Shown in pieces: positions 25,336-36,182 of a DNA stretch of 64,000 nucleotides. A model generated the notes under the pieces. That model was not told the DNA's origin. It did no database searches and was given only the letters and a program-made list of their open reading frames with translations. Source of the DNA: Rivularia sp. T60_A2020_040 (GTDB taxonomy: Bacteria; Cyanobacteriota; Cyanobacteriia; Cyanobacteriales; Nostocaceae); the NCBI GenBank assembly GCA_015272215.1, contig JACYMD010000093.1, positions 186,001 through 250,000 of the forward strand. Direction: 5' to 3'. The position numbers and the translations under genes are program-made. Each line of letters opens with the position of its first letter. Position 1 is the stretch's first letter.

Positions 25336-27813
25336 ATGCAAAATCTTAAATCATCGATGGATCGGAGGTTCGCACGTAGACGAAGATTCCGATTTAAAAT
25401 AGTAGTGATTTTACTGAGTATCTGTACAATCGTTGGTATTTTAATTTCTTTACAACAATTGTTAGCCAGTCAACAAAGTAACTATGCAATTCACTCCCAA
25501 CAAAGCTTCAATCAACCCCAATACTACCCTCTAACACAAACTGTTGATTCTAAACTTTATCAACCAATCGATAACTGGGTAGGAAGGCTAATTTTACCGG
25601 AAAAAGACGAAATAAAAGATGATTTCGACTGGGTATGGTTTGAAGTTCAACAAGCACCACCCGAAGTTGCAAACCTCATAGGAAAAGTAGTCAGATTGCA
25701 ATGGAAAAATCAACCGCAGTTAAAATCCTACGTCAAAGCAGTCACTAGAGATGTTAATTTTACATCTGCAACTGTCGCAAGTCAGAAACAAGGAAATATT
25801 CATCCCCAACGATTAAATAATCGTGAGCAAGTAAAACCGCTACAATCTCTTGCAGGTGCAAGACCAAAGGATGATGTTATTGTTACTTTAAATAATGCAG
25901 AAGTTATAGAAACTAATAATCAACAAATTTTACAAATTAGCCAAGAACCCATTTTAGCAACCGGACGTTTTTATGGTTTAGTAGATATCATTCAAGCAAA
26001 AAATCAAGAATTATTCCAAGTTCGTCATTATAACCAGGAATCAGGTAAATTCGACGGTATAGAAGAAACAATTCGCATTCCCCAACAAGCTGTAGACACG
26101 CGAAATATTCCTCCATCAACAACCTATAAATTAGCAGCATCACCCGCCGGAAATGCCGGATGGTATATTTACGGAGCTAAAAATAATCAAGGTATATTTG
26201 TTGTCCAAGCATTAGCGCCGCGTTCTTTGTTCCAATTACAACCCGATAAAATTATTTTGGGAACGGAAACGGGACGCGATTACATTAAACAATCTTGGGA
26301 CATTGCAGCTACAGACAAAGGTAAAATAAATAAAGTTTTAATTGACACCGCAACGGAATCACAACAAGCAATTTCTCAATGGCAAGAAGGTGATAAACTC
26401 ATCATCTTAAATCTTTTCGGCGGTATCGGTGGCGAAAAAGCTGAATCTTTAGGGGTACCACAAACCATTACCGGACACTTTGCCTTTGGTATCGCCGAAA
26501 TCATCCGCAGCCCCTTCACCAAAGAATTAGAATTTAAAATCAAATATCATCAAATTTACGCTCATAACTCCGATGGAATCATTTCCGGAACCCAAACTTG
26601 GACAAACTACATGGGTAACTTGCAGTGGGGATGGCTCGCAACTCGTCCCGTTGTCGATATCCTAATCAAATTTGATCCAGTTAGCCAAGATTACAATTTT
26701 GACGGTATCACCATTTCACCATTAAAGGAATTTGTAAATCAATTACAAATCATGATGGCACGCTATCGGGTGGGAGATGGTACCGGAAATGCTACCGTAA
26801 CTCCAGCAGCTTCCTGCATTCAAGACTCCTCTCAAGCACTTTACACCGCGTTAGCAGTTATTAAAGCGCAAGTAAAATCAAATCCCAAGATTCAAAACTG
26901 GCTGCAAAATCATCCCAACCATCCGCAAACTTTACGTTTCGAGCAACTTACTTCCTTGGGTTCAGCTTTGGAACGTTCCCTAGTTCCCTTGGGAATAGTC
27001 CGTGCTGATTGGAAAAGCAATGTAGATATTTTAGCGGGAATCGGTGACGCTGAAGAACCTTTTAGAGACCCAAGTATCTGGGCTGGATTGACAACTTGGC
27101 GGACAATAATGCCAAGACAAGCACATTCGGAATTAGCTGCTTTATTCTGGAAACAAGGTGCAAAATTATGGTTTCTCCAAACTTATCAAGTAGGAGGATG
27201 GAACCCAGAGATTGCACCTCTAGCACCAACTCCCCTATTCGGACAAATCAAACTTCCTTTTACCAATGTGCCTTTAATTTCGATAATTCTCAATCGCATT
27301 TTAGCTTCAATATTTATCCCAGCTTGGCATGATTGGTTAATTGCCAGTTTGGCTTTGTTAATTTATGCAGTCATTGCTATACCATTCGGTTTATCCACTG
27401 GATTTTTACACCTCCAGATATGCTCAAATAAACCTATCTACTACCTGTTATTGACATTACGTTGCTTACTCACACCGGCAATTACAGAAGAATTCTTTTT
27501 CCGAGTTTTATTTCTTCCTCATCCCACCGAAGTAATCAACTCGTCAAAATGGATTATATGGGCAGGATTGAGTCTACTGATATATGTTACTTATCACCCT
27601 TTGAACGCCAAAAGTTTTTATAAAGATGGATATCCCACCTTTTTTGACCCGATTTTCCTGATTTTAGCAACTCTTCTCGGACTCACCTGCACTATAACCT
27701 ATGCTCTGACGGGTTCGGTATGGATAATCATCTTCATTCACTGGGTAGTAGTAGTACTTTGGCTGACTTACTTCGGAGGAATCAGCAAATTAGAGGACAA
27801 GGGGATGGGGTGA
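25336..27813 (+). CDS. Large CPBP-type membrane protein (CAAX protease-like)
   Basis: This 825-residue protein has an N-terminal membrane anchor (about residues 22-42), a long presumably extracytoplasmic part (about 45-650) of unknown fold, and a C-terminal membrane domain with the CPBP/Abi signature. That signature is ITEEFFFRVLF (Glu pair near residue 718), TYHPLNAKSF (His near 753) and IIFIHWVVVV (His near 802). These match the metal-binding Glu-Glu-xxx-Arg and His positions of CAAX-protease-like enzymes. It may be a membrane metalloprotease with a large sensing domain; the substrate is unknown. It stands alone after bgtA with a 143-bp spacer. Confidence 0.78.
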   Translation: MQNLKSSMDRRFARRRRFRFKIVVILLSICTIVGILISLQQLLASQQSNYAIHSQQSFNQPQYYPLTQTVDSKLYQPIDNWVGRLILPEKDEIKDDFDWVWFEVQQAPPEVANLIGKVVRLQWKNQPQLKSYVKAVTRDVNFTSATVASQKQGNIHPQRLNNREQVKPLQSLAGARPKDDVIVTLNNAEVIETNNQQILQISQEPILATGRFYGLVDIIQAKNQELFQVRHYNQESGKFDGIEETIRIPQQAVDTRNIPPSTTYKLAASPAGNAGWYIYGAKNNQGIFVVQALAPRSLFQLQPDKIILGTETGRDYIKQSWDIAATDKGKINKVLIDTATESQQAISQWQEGDKLIILNLFGGIGGEKAESLGVPQTITGHFAFGIAEIIRSPFTKELEFKIKYHQIYAHNSDGIISGTQTWTNYMGNLQWGWLATRPVVDILIKFDPVSQDYNFDGITISPLKEFVNQLQIMMARYRVGDGTGNATVTPAASCIQDSSQALYTALAVIKAQVKSNPKIQNWLQNHPNHPQTLRFEQLTSLGSALERSLVPLGIVRADWKSNVDILAGIGDAEEPFRDPSIWAGLTTWRTIMPRQAHSELAALFWKQGAKLWFLQTYQVGGWNPEIAPLAPTPLFGQIKLPFTNVPLISIILNRILASIFIPAWHDWLIASLALLIYAVIAIPFGLSTGFLHLQICSNKPIYYLLLTLRCLLTPAITEEFFFRVLFLPHPTEVINSSKWIIWAGLSLLIYVTYHPLNAKSFYKDGYPTFFDPIFLILATLLGLTCTITYALTGSVWIIIFIHWVVVVLWLTYFGGISKLEDKGMG

Positions 27814-28356
27814 CAAGGTGACAAGGGGAGAAATAAATAAGAACTGTCAACTGTCAACTGTCCACTGTCCACTGTCCACTGTCAACTAACTCCCATTCTT
27901 AGACGGAGAAATAACAAGATAAATTTAATATTATTAAAAAAATATTAAAAAATTATTAATAATATTAATTTTTGTAAAAAACATGACATTTAGCAAAATA
28001 GGTAATAGACTAAAATCGTAGTAGAAAAGCAGATTTATTGGAGTGTAGTCTAGCTTTAGTAAGAGCGAAAACCTGACTTATTTTAGAAAAATTCTGTCTA
28101 AAGGTACTACTGTCTGAGAAATAGTCAGCGTACATTAAATAGATGAAATTAATTTTAATTTTGTACTAAAAATAAGTGAGAAATCGGGAACTTTATTTTA
28201 GCTTTGTGTTTCTGTAGTAAACAGAACAGTTTTTCCAGAAATTACGAAGTTAAATAATCAATATCAAAAGCATTATCAAATAAAATAAATCTAAATGCTT
28301 TTGTGTTATTTTGGTCGGATTACTAGGAACAATCTGAGGGGAAACTAACAATATTT
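27814..28356. other. Spacer with STRR, otherwise featureless
   Basis: GGTGACAAGG units and then GTCAACT/GTCCACT heptamers fill about 27800-27890. From there to 28356 the DNA is AT-rich with no supported gene or RNA. Confidence 0.6.
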
Positions 28357-28689
28357 ATGTTAGAAGTAATTAATAATTTTACAGTATTCAATAATCAATC
28401 TAAAAGTCAAAAGCAAACGAAGAAACCGGATTTTGATTTTTTACAGCCTTTACGTAAATGGCTAGATTCTCTAGAAATTCAAAATCGTAAATTAGCACAT
28501 TTTATCGCGAAATTAATTCCAGCAGACTGTCCGTTTGAACGAGATATTGTATTGCTAGGACGCAAACTTGTTCATATTCCGCCTTTATGTAAAATAAATC
28601 CGCTTTACGAGCAATTTGTCGGTTTACGTTTTCGCGCTTTATGTTATTTAGTAGACCAGTGTGGTGAGGATATCCAATTCTACTGTTAA
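28357..28689 (+). CDS. Mo-dependent nitrogenase C-terminal domain protein
   Basis: This 110-residue protein consists almost wholly of the Pfam 'Mo-nitro_C' domain, recognised from WLDSLEIQNRKLAHFIAKLI, PADCPFERDI, HIPPLCKINPLYEQFVGLRF and the Cys-containing end. Despite the family name it is usually a free-standing small protein in cyanobacteria; its function is not known and it is not nitrogenase itself. Four Cys residues (ADCPFE, PLCKI, ALCYL, FYC) could bind a metal, which is only a guess. There are no nif genes in the window. An AT-rich leader precedes the ATG. Confidence 0.82.
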   Translation: MLEVINNFTVFNNQSKSQKQTKKPDFDFLQPLRKWLDSLEIQNRKLAHFIAKLIPADCPFERDIVLLGRKLVHIPPLCKINPLYEQFVGLRFRALCYLVDQCGEDIQFYC

Positions 28690-29126
28690 GATTTAGCTTA
28701 ATTTAGTTTAGTTTAATTTAATTTAAGTTAATAATTGAGCGTCAAGCTTTTCAGAAGTAGTATTTAGATTTTTTTGAAGTTATGACGCTCGATATATTTA
28801 GATTTTTGATGAGAATTATCAAGATAATATAGAAATCCTGGGACAAAAAGAAAAAAGATTTGTCAGAGCGAATACATTTCTGGTCAAGAGTGTAATTTTA
28901 GTTGCGATCAAGATGTGGCTGCGACTATGCTTATAAGCTATTGTGCATTTAAACTACTCAATTGGGTAACGGGGAGTTAAATCCTGTATATCAATAAAAG
29001 TTGTTCATTGATTAAAGTTTAAATACCTATATATAAAAGGTTGGAATCTAAATTGAATGGTTATTTTCTCAATGGTTTAGTTATGATTGTTTCTTGTAAC
29101 CATTTCCTTTAACTATCAACTACAAG
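28690..29126. other. Spacer before the P-type ATPase gene
   Basis: There is no gene. A TTTAGTTTAGTTTAATTTAA run follows the stop codon. GAGCGTCA at about 28737 pairs with TGACGCTC at about 28783, with T-rich DNA between, and may help end the upstream transcript. The rest is unremarkable AT-rich DNA. Confidence 0.5.
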
Positions 29127-31991
29127 ATGTCTGCTCATTCTCTGGTCGAACATGAAGCCGTTTGGCATAGTTTAGAAGTCGATGAAGCAATAAAATTGCT
29201 TTCTGTAAATGCGGACACTGGTTTAACTTCTAAAGATGTAGAGTCTCGGCTGCAAAAATATGGTACTAACGAATTAGAAGAATCCGCCGGACGCAGTAAC
29301 TGGGAAATTCTACTCGATCAGTTCAAGAACATTATGTTATTGATGCTGATTGCTGTGGCTATTGTTTCGGGGGTTTTGGATTTATTCGCTTTGCAAGCAG
29401 GAGATTTAAAACCGGGTGAAGTACCTTTTAAAGATACGATCGCAATTATGGCGATCGTTATTCTTAACGGTATTTTGGGTTATCTCCAAGAAAGTCGTGC
29501 TGAAAAAGCTTTAGCAGCGTTAAAAAAGCTTTCTTCTCCTAATGTGCGGGTGATTCGTAACGGTAGATTAGTGGACGTGGAAGCTAAGAACGTAGTACCG
29601 GGAGATATCATGCTCCTTGAAGCCGGAGTGCAGATAGCAGCAGACGGACGTTTGATAGAGCAATCCAATTTACAAATTCGAGAATCGGCGCTGACTGGTG
29701 AAGCTGAAGCTGTCAATAAACGAACAGAAATCAAGCTGCCTGAAGATGCAAGTTTGGGTGACAGAATTAATTTAGTTTTCCAAGGTACGGAAGTTGTCCA
29801 AGGACGTGCCAAGGTTTTGGTTACTCATACCGGAATGAAAACTGAGTTAGGTAAAATTGCGGAGATGTTGCAATCGGTAGAGACAGAAGATACACCGTTG
29901 CAGCAGCGGATGACTCAACTTGGTAACGTTTTGGTTGGCGGTTCTTTAGCTTTAGTTGCGGTGGTAATTGCCATCGGTTTGCTGCAAGGAGGAAATTTAC
30001 AAGAGTTATTGGAAGTTTCTTTGAGTATGGCAGTGGCGGTGGTTCCGGAGGGTTTACCGGCTGTAATTACGGTGACTTTAGCTTTGGGAACTCAGCGAAT
30101 GGTACGCCGCAATGCTTTGATTCGCAAGTTACCGGCTGTGGAAACTTTGGGTTCAGTAACTACTATCTGCTCTGATAAAACTGGTACCTTAACTCAGAAT
30201 AAAATGGTGGTGCAGTCAGTTTACACCAGTCAGCATTTATTAAAGGTAACGGGGGAAGGTTACGCTCCTAAAGGTGATTTTGAGTTAAATAGTAAAAAAG
30301 TTGATATCGAAGATTATTCGGAAATTCCACCTTTATTGATTCCTTGTGCAATTTGTAACGATGCAGTTTTACAGCAGGAAAAAGGAGATTGGATAATTCT
30401 CGGCGACCCAACAGAAGGTGCTTTAGTAACATTAGCTGCCAAGGCGGGAATCGAACAAGACCAGTGGAATAGTAAATTACCCCGTGTTGGGGAGTTTCCT
30501 TTTTCCTCTGAACGCAAGCGGATGAGTGTAATTTGTCGAGTAGAACAAGTAAATACTGGTATTTCCACTGTTAGTGATGTTGACCCTGCAATGAGCAATT
30601 TGGTAAATGGTAATCAAGAATATTTGATGTTTACCAAAGGTTCTCCAGAATTGATTTTGCAACGCTGTACCCAAATTTACACAGGAAATAGTGCGGTTGA
30701 ACTGACTCAAGAACAACGAGACAAAGTATTAGCCCAAAACGATCGCATGGCTGGTGAAGGTTTACGGGTATTGGGTTTTGCTTATAAACCTTTGAATGAA
30801 AAGCCTCCAGAAAATTCCGAGGAACAGTACGAACAACAACTGGTATGGTTAGGATTAGTCGGAATGCTCGACGCACCACGTCCGGAAGTCAGAGCAGCGG
30901 TGAAAGAATCTCGAGAAGCCGGAATTCGTCCGGTAATGATTACCGGAGATCATCAATTAACAGCAAGAGCGATCGCCATTGATTTGGGTATTGCCAATTC
31001 TGACGATAAAGTGTTGACTGGACAAGAATTGCAGCGGATGAGCGATGCTGAGTTAGAGGAAAATGTTCTAAATGTGAGCATCTACGCGAGAGTTTCTCCC
31101 GAACACAAATTACGCATTGTCCAAGCATTACAGCGTCGCAATCAATTTGTTGCCATGACTGGGGATGGTGTTAATGATGCACCTGCTCTCAAGCAAGCTG
31201 ATATCGGAATAGCCATGGGAATTACGGGTACAGATGTCAGCAAAGAAGCCAGCGATATGGTGTTATTAGATGACAACTTTGCGACGATTGTTGCTGCTAC
31301 TAAGGAAGGTAGAGTAGTTTACACAAATATTCGCCGCTTTATTAAATATATTCTTGGTAGTAACATTGGCGAAGTGATTACCATCGCAGCTTCACCGATT
31401 TTGTTACCCATGGGTGGTGTACCTTTAACACCTTTACAAATTCTGTGGATGAATTTAGTTACAGATGGTTTACCAGCTTTAGCATTAGCTGTAGAACCTC
31501 CCGAACCCGACGTAATGAAGCGTCCACCGTTTAGCCCTCGTGAAAGTATTTTTGCCAGGGGTTTAGGTTACTATATGATTCGTATCGGTATCGTCTTCGC
31601 AATCATTAGTATTGTTTTAATGGAGTGGGCTTATTATCATACTCATGGAGTAACTGGTAATGGTAATGGACTCAATCCGGAACGTTGGAAAACCATGGTA
31701 TTTACTACCTTGTGTCTTGCTCAAATGGGTCATGCGATCGCGATTCGTTCTAATAATCAACTAACTATACAAGTAAATCCCTTTTCCAATCCCTATTTAC
31801 TAGCAGCCGTTGGTTTAACTACAATTTTGCAAGTAATGTTAATATATGTTCCACCTCTGAGAGCTTTCTTCGGCACTAATATTATCAGTTTATCGGAATT
31901 GGGAATTTGTTTGGGCTTTAGTTCTTTAATGTTTGTTTGGGTTGAGTTGGAAAAAATATTCTTTAAGATGATTGGCAAGAAAAACGTTTAA
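29127..31991 (+). CDS. Cation-transporting P-type ATPase, type II (PacL-like)
   Basis: This 954-residue P-type ATPase has the order expected of type IIA pumps, such as bacterial and SERCA-like calcium ATPases. The N-terminal cation-ATPase domain has [16 protein letters not shown]. The actuator carries [10 protein letters not shown], where the usual TGES reads TGEA. The M4 motif is [12 protein letters not shown] (305-316). The phosphorylation site is [12 protein letters not shown] with Asp350, the hinge is [20 protein letters not shown], and six C-terminal helices complete it. Calcium is the likeliest ion but the sequence does not prove it. No transporter partner is nearby; recF follows after 60 bp. 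Confidence 0.9.
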   Translation: MSAHSLVEHEAVWHSLEVDEAIKLLSVNADTGLTSKDVESRLQKYGTNELEESAGRSNWEILLDQFKNIMLLMLIAVAIVSGVLDLFALQAGDLKPGEVPFKDTIAIMAIVILNGILGYLQESRAEKALAALKKLSSPNVRVIRNGRLVDVEAKNVVPGDIMLLEAGVQIAADGRLIEQSNLQIRESALTGEAEAVNKRTEIKLPEDASLGDRINLVFQGTEVVQGRAKVLVTHTGMKTELGKIAEMLQSVETEDTPLQQRMTQLGNVLVGGSLALVAVVIAIGLLQGGNLQELLEVSLSMAVAVVPEGLPAVITVTLALGTQRMVRRNALIRKLPAVETLGSVTTICSDKTGTLTQNKMVVQSVYTSQHLLKVTGEGYAPKGDFELNSKKVDIEDYSEIPPLLIPCAICNDAVLQQEKGDWIILGDPTEGALVTLAAKAGIEQDQWNSKLPRVGEFPFSSERKRMSVICRVEQVNTGISTVSDVDPAMSNLVNGNQEYLMFTKGSPELILQRCTQIYTGNSAVELTQEQRDKVLAQNDRMAGEGLRVLGFAYKPLNEKPPENSEEQYEQQLVWLGLVGMLDAPRPEVRAAVKESREAGIRPVMITGDHQLTARAIAIDLGIANSDDKVLTGQELQRMSDAELEENVLNVSIYARVSPEHKLRIVQALQRRNQFVAMTGDGVNDAPALKQADIGIAMGITGTDVSKEASDMVLLDDNFATIVAATKEGRVVYTNIRRFIKYILGSNIGEVITIAASPILLPMGGVPLTPLQILWMNLVTDGLPALALAVEPPEPDVMKRPPFSPRESIFARGLGYYMIRIGIVFAIISIVLMEWAYYHTHGVTGNGNGLNPERWKTMVFTTLCLAQMGHAIAIRSNNQLTIQVNPFSNPYLLAAVGLTTILQVMLIYVPPLRAFFGTNIISLSELGICLGFSSLMFVWVELEKIFFKMIGKKNV

Positions 31992-32051
31992 CAGGCAAAG
32001 GTTAAAGGTTAACCAAAAGGTAACTGTCCACTGTCCACTGTCAACTTTTTT

Positions 32052-33185
32052 ATGTTTCTCAAAACCCTGACTCTCCGACATTTTCGCAATTATCAAAATA
32101 TTCATGTAGAGTTTACTGCTCCAAAAACAATTTTGGTGGGTGATAATGCTCAGGGGAAATCTAATTTACTCGAAGCTGTAGAGTTATTGGCAACTTTGAA
32201 AAGTCATCGCACGAACCGGGATAAAGATTTGGTCAGGGATGAGGAATCTTTAGCTCAAATTGGTGCTAGTTTAAAACGAGATACTGGAGTTAGTGAACTT
32301 ATTTTAACTTTACGTCGCAATGGTCGCCGTACTGTTAATTTAAACAGCGAAAATCTTCGCCGTCAAATGGATTTTCTCGGTGTACTTAATGCGGTAGAAT
32401 TTTCTTCTCTGGATTTGGATTTAGTACGTGGTAGTCCCGAAAGTCGTCGCAGTTGGCTGGATACTTTATTAATTCAACTCGAACCTATATACGCTCATAT
32501 TTTGCAACAATATCAAAAAGTTTTGCGACAGCGGAATGCTTTTTTGAAAAACAATTTGGAGAATTTGTATGACAAGTCTCTACAATCCCAATTAGCTCTG
32601 TGGGATACTCAATTAGTTACTACAGGTACGCGGGTAATTCGACGACGAGAACGTGGTATACAGCGACTCGCTCCAATCGCTAAATTATGGCACTCTCAGA
32701 TAAGTGGTTCTACGGAGAATCTTCAGGTGAGTTACGCACCGAGTGTACCTTTATTAGAAAATCATCCACAACAGGTGCAGCAAGCATTTTTAGATAAAAT
32801 TCAACAGCGAGCAATTGCTGAAATGCATCAAGGTACTACCCTTGTCGGACCTCATCGAGATGAAGTGGAATTAACAATTAATCATACTCCCGCACGTCAG
32901 TATGGTTCTCAAGGTCAGCAGCGAACTTTAGTGTTAGCTTTAAAGTTAGCAGAATTACAGATGATTGAAGAAGTTGTCGGAGAATCACCCCTACTTTTAC
33001 TCGATGATGTTTTGGCTGAGTTAGATCCCTCACGTCAAAATCAATTGCTTGATACTATTCAAGATCGATTTCAAACTTTAATTACTACTACTCATTTAGG
33101 TTCTTTTGATTCTCAATGGTTAAATTCTTCGCAAATTCTTACTGTTAGTGGAGGGAATTTATCAACAAAAGCGAGTATTTTGTAA
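32052..33185 (+). CDS. recF: DNA replication and repair protein RecF
   Basis: RecF is an SMC-like ATPase that recognises gapped DNA and helps RecO and RecR load RecA. The 377 residues are standard. Walker A is GDNAQGKSN (30-38), the ABC-type signature is in YGSQGQQRTLVLALKL, and Walker B is LLLLDDVLAELDPSRQ. The family stretch TTLVGPHRDEVELTIN is present. The STRR GTCCACTGTCCACTGTCAAC lies just before the ATG at 32052, leaving ACTTTTTT where a ribosome binding site would be. It is not linked to dnaA, dnaN or gyrB, as is usual in cyanobacteria. Confidence 0.96.
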   Translation: MFLKTLTLRHFRNYQNIHVEFTAPKTILVGDNAQGKSNLLEAVELLATLKSHRTNRDKDLVRDEESLAQIGASLKRDTGVSELILTLRRNGRRTVNLNSENLRRQMDFLGVLNAVEFSSLDLDLVRGSPESRRSWLDTLLIQLEPIYAHILQQYQKVLRQRNAFLKNNLENLYDKSLQSQLALWDTQLVTTGTRVIRRRERGIQRLAPIAKLWHSQISGSTENLQVSYAPSVPLLENHPQQVQQAFLDKIQQRAIAEMHQGTTLVGPHRDEVELTINHTPARQYGSQGQQRTLVLALKLAELQMIEEVVGESPLLLLDDVLAELDPSRQNQLLDTIQDRFQTLITTTHLGSFDSQWLNSSQILTVSGGNLSTKASIL

Positions 33186-33747
33186 TTAAAAAAAAATAAA
33201 AAAATAAAAAATTATAAAAAATTATAAAAAATTAATAAACCTTAACAGAACAACAAGAATATTCCATAGAAGAAACAAAGTTATAAACAAAGTAATTACT
33301 TTGATTTACTGTGATATAATGTTAAAACCTTAATCAGCTTAGATTTAGATTAAAAAGATATTTTCAAAGTCAACACAATCTCAGTTTTCTATTTCTAAGT
33401 TAGATAAGTTGGATATTTAGGTTAAGTATTAAGAATAGAATATAATTAATAATATATTCTTGATATGAGCAACAAATATTCCTTGTAGAATACTTCTACA
33501 GACAGATGCGATTTTAAAAATAATTTATCTAATTTAATTTTAAATTTAATTTAAATAAACTTTTTCCGTCTAGGTCTAGTTTGCGAGTCTAAAAGACTTG
33601 AAAAAGTTAGTATTAATCATATTCTCGAATGATGTGATATCAGTCATTGCCAAGACGGTAAAACAGCAAGAAAATAATAATTGGTAATCAAAGAACTGAC
33701 TTTTAAAACGGTAAAGGTAGCTCGTCCTAGTAATCAGAATTATTTGA
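33186..33747. other. AT-rich spacer between recF and the PEP-synthase-like gene
   Basis: A slippery run of AAAAATAAAAAATTATAAAA units follows recF. The rest is very AT-rich, with one short mixed patch (TTTTTCCGTCTAGGTCTAG near 33560). I see no gene, tRNA or clear hairpin terminator. Confidence 0.6.
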
Positions 33748-36141
33748 GTGGATAAACTTTACTGGCTGAACGAAATAACATCATCACATCGCACTCAAGT
33801 TGGTGATAAAGCCTTTAACTTGAGCGTGATGATGCGACATGGGTATTCAGTAATACCCGGATTTGTAATTGCAGCAAATATTTTGCATGAATATTTAGAA
33901 ACTGATTTGGCTTCTCAAACCTTAGTTGCGGAATTAGCTAATTCTTCCTTGCATTTCGATGTTGATAATTGGCGACAATTACAGCAAGTAGCTTTACACT
34001 TACGTCAAGAAATTATCAGTTCAAATTTATCTGAAAGCTTAATTAATACAATCAATTTAGCAGTAAAGTCCTGGGAAACTCCATATTTAATTTTTCGTCC
34101 AACGGTTGGATTACCATCTCATTTAGATCATACAGAAAACATTTCTGGATTGTATGAATCCGTATTTTGTCGTAATCAAGAGAAGGAAATAGCCTTAGCT
34201 TTAAAGCGTATTTGGAGTCAATTATTTAGTGCTAAAAGTCTACTTTATTGGCAAAAGTCAAAAATTGATTTGGGTTCGATTAATTTAGCGGTTTTAGTAC
34301 AACCAGTTAATAATATTATTGCCAGCGGTTGTTTAAATGCAAATTTATCTCGATGGGAAATACAAGCAACTTGGGGGTTAGGAGTTGCAATTAACTGGGG
34401 TGAAGTTCAGCCAGATGTTTATTATGTAGAACCCAAAACCGGCAATTTATCAGAACAACATTTGGGTAATAAAATATTAGCTTATCGTTGTGAAAATGCG
34501 GCGATTAACGAAGCTTCTTGGGAACACCGACAAACATCAGTAATGACGGTAGAAAGAACTTGTTTACAAGTATGTATCTTAGAAGAAGAAAAACAGCAAC
34601 AGTACGTATTATCTAAACCACAATTGCAACAAATAACCGAGTTAGCAGGTAAACTTGTCGATCAACTTGGTGAAGAATATTCAGTAAATTGGACTTTGAT
34701 TCAACAAGCAGATTCGATTGAGCTATACCTAACAAAAGCTAGTAAACCGATAAATATAAATAGGTTTTCTCGTAATTCCTTGATTAAGGGAATAGGAGCA
34801 GCAACCGGGCAACAAGAGGGTAATGTTCTGATCATTGAAAACTCACAACAGATAATAGAACAAGTACCAAAAGGCATAATTTTAGTAGCATCGGTAATTA
34901 CTCCCGATTGGTTACCAGTGCTGCAACAAGTAGGCGGTTTTATTACAGAAAAAGGAGGTTTAACTAGTCATGCTGCAATTATTGCTAGAGAATTAGGGAT
35001 TCCAGCAATAGTCGGCGTTAATAAAGTCACAAAACTTTTTCAAAATGGCGATCGCATATTAATTGATGGTGATAGTGGAGAAATCCATCAGTTGGCGAAG
35101 AATACAGGTGAAGAGCATATTCATAATATCAACATCAATATGGATGTTTCAACTTCCTCTACAACACAAACTGAACATCCTCCATGGGTTTCTTCTCTCC
35201 CTTCAATTCCTCATACATCCATAAACCTACCCATGACTACCACCCAATTGCTGGTGAATTTAAGTCAGCCTACCATGATAGACAAAACGCTTTCTTTTCC
35301 GGTGGATGGTGTGGGATTATTACGTTCGGAATTGATGGTATTGAGTATACTCAATCGGCAAAACCCTCATGCATGGATTAGAGACGGAAGGGGCGAAGAA
35401 TTACTGGATTTATGGACAAAAAAGATACTTGATTTTGTTCGGGCATTTTCTCCTAAACCAGTTTATTATCGTTCCTTAGATTGGCGAACCCACGAACTAC
35501 CAAGTCTTCATCACGGTGGAGTAGAAGCAGCCGAAGCGCAAACAGCACTAGGTCAACGCGGTACTTTTAGCTACTTACTCAATTGCGAAGTGTTCGATAT
35601 GGAATTGACAGCACTTTCTCATGTACAGCACGCAGGCTATCATAATATCCGTTTAATCTTGCCTTTTGTCCGCACTGTAGAAGAATTTGTTTTTTGTCGT
35701 CGGAAAGTGGAGCAAGCAGGGTTAACCGAGATAGCAGAATTTGAATTATGGATTATGGCAGAAGTACCAAGCGTACTATTTTTACTCCCAGAATATGTAA
35801 AGGCAGGAGTACAAGGAATTTCTATTGGTACAAACGACTTAACTCAACTATTATTAGGAGTAGATAGAGACCAAGCAGTTTTAGCAAAAAGCTTCGATGA
35901 ACATCATCCAGTGGTAATGGATGCTATATCTCGACTGATTGAAATGGCAAGAAAAGCAGGTATTCCTTGTTCCATTTGTGGGCAAGCACCGGCATTGTAT
36001 CCCGAAATTATCACAAAATTGGTGGAATGGGGAATTACTTCTATATCTGTGGAACCAGAAGCATTGCAGCGGACATATCAAGCCATTTTACGCGCTGAAC
36101 AGAGTTTACTCCTAGAAGCAGCGCGTCGTCAACTGCGGTAA
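33748..36141 (+). CDS. Phosphoenolpyruvate synthase-like protein
   Basis: The 797 residues follow the architecture of PEP synthase (pyruvate, water dikinase): an N-terminal ATP-grasp region (1-330), a swivelling phosphohistidine domain with His408 in KGGLTSHAAIIARELG, and a C-terminal PEP-binding barrel. The barrel carries GVGLLRSELM, YYRSLDWRTHE, SIGTNDLTQLLLGVDRD and the Cys-containing SICGQAPALYPE. The N-terminal domain is divergent: where PpsA has the RSSATAEDL and SFAGQ motifs, this protein reads FRPTVGLPSHLDHTENISGL. It may therefore be a paralogue with altered nucleotide use. The start is a GTG with no strong ribosome binding site. It is convergent with the next gene. Confidence 0.8.
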   Translation: MDKLYWLNEITSSHRTQVGDKAFNLSVMMRHGYSVIPGFVIAANILHEYLETDLASQTLVAELANSSLHFDVDNWRQLQQVALHLRQEIISSNLSESLINTINLAVKSWETPYLIFRPTVGLPSHLDHTENISGLYESVFCRNQEKEIALALKRIWSQLFSAKSLLYWQKSKIDLGSINLAVLVQPVNNIIASGCLNANLSRWEIQATWGLGVAINWGEVQPDVYYVEPKTGNLSEQHLGNKILAYRCENAAINEASWEHRQTSVMTVERTCLQVCILEEEKQQQYVLSKPQLQQITELAGKLVDQLGEEYSVNWTLIQQADSIELYLTKASKPININRFSRNSLIKGIGAATGQQEGNVLIIENSQQIIEQVPKGIILVASVITPDWLPVLQQVGGFITEKGGLTSHAAIIARELGIPAIVGVNKVTKLFQNGDRILIDGDSGEIHQLAKNTGEEHIHNININMDVSTSSTTQTEHPPWVSSLPSIPHTSINLPMTTTQLLVNLSQPTMIDKTLSFPVDGVGLLRSELMVLSILNRQNPHAWIRDGRGEELLDLWTKKILDFVRAFSPKPVYYRSLDWRTHELPSLHHGGVEAAEAQTALGQRGTFSYLLNCEVFDMELTALSHVQHAGYHNIRLILPFVRTVEEFVFCRRKVEQAGLTEIAEFELWIMAEVPSVLFLLPEYVKAGVQGISIGTNDLTQLLLGVDRDQAVLAKSFDEHHPVVMDAISRLIEMARKAGIPCSICGQAPALYPEIITKLVEWGITSISVEPEALQRTYQAILRAEQSLLLEAARRQLR

Positions 36142-36182
36142 TTGGTAATTGGACATCGAGAGTAAATACCTTTAACCTTTAA

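Noticed and set aside
28357-28689. Nitrogenase subunit gene
   Set aside because: The protein is only the small 'Mo-dependent nitrogenase C-terminal' family domain and has no nif neighbours, so it is not evidence for a nitrogenase structural gene here.
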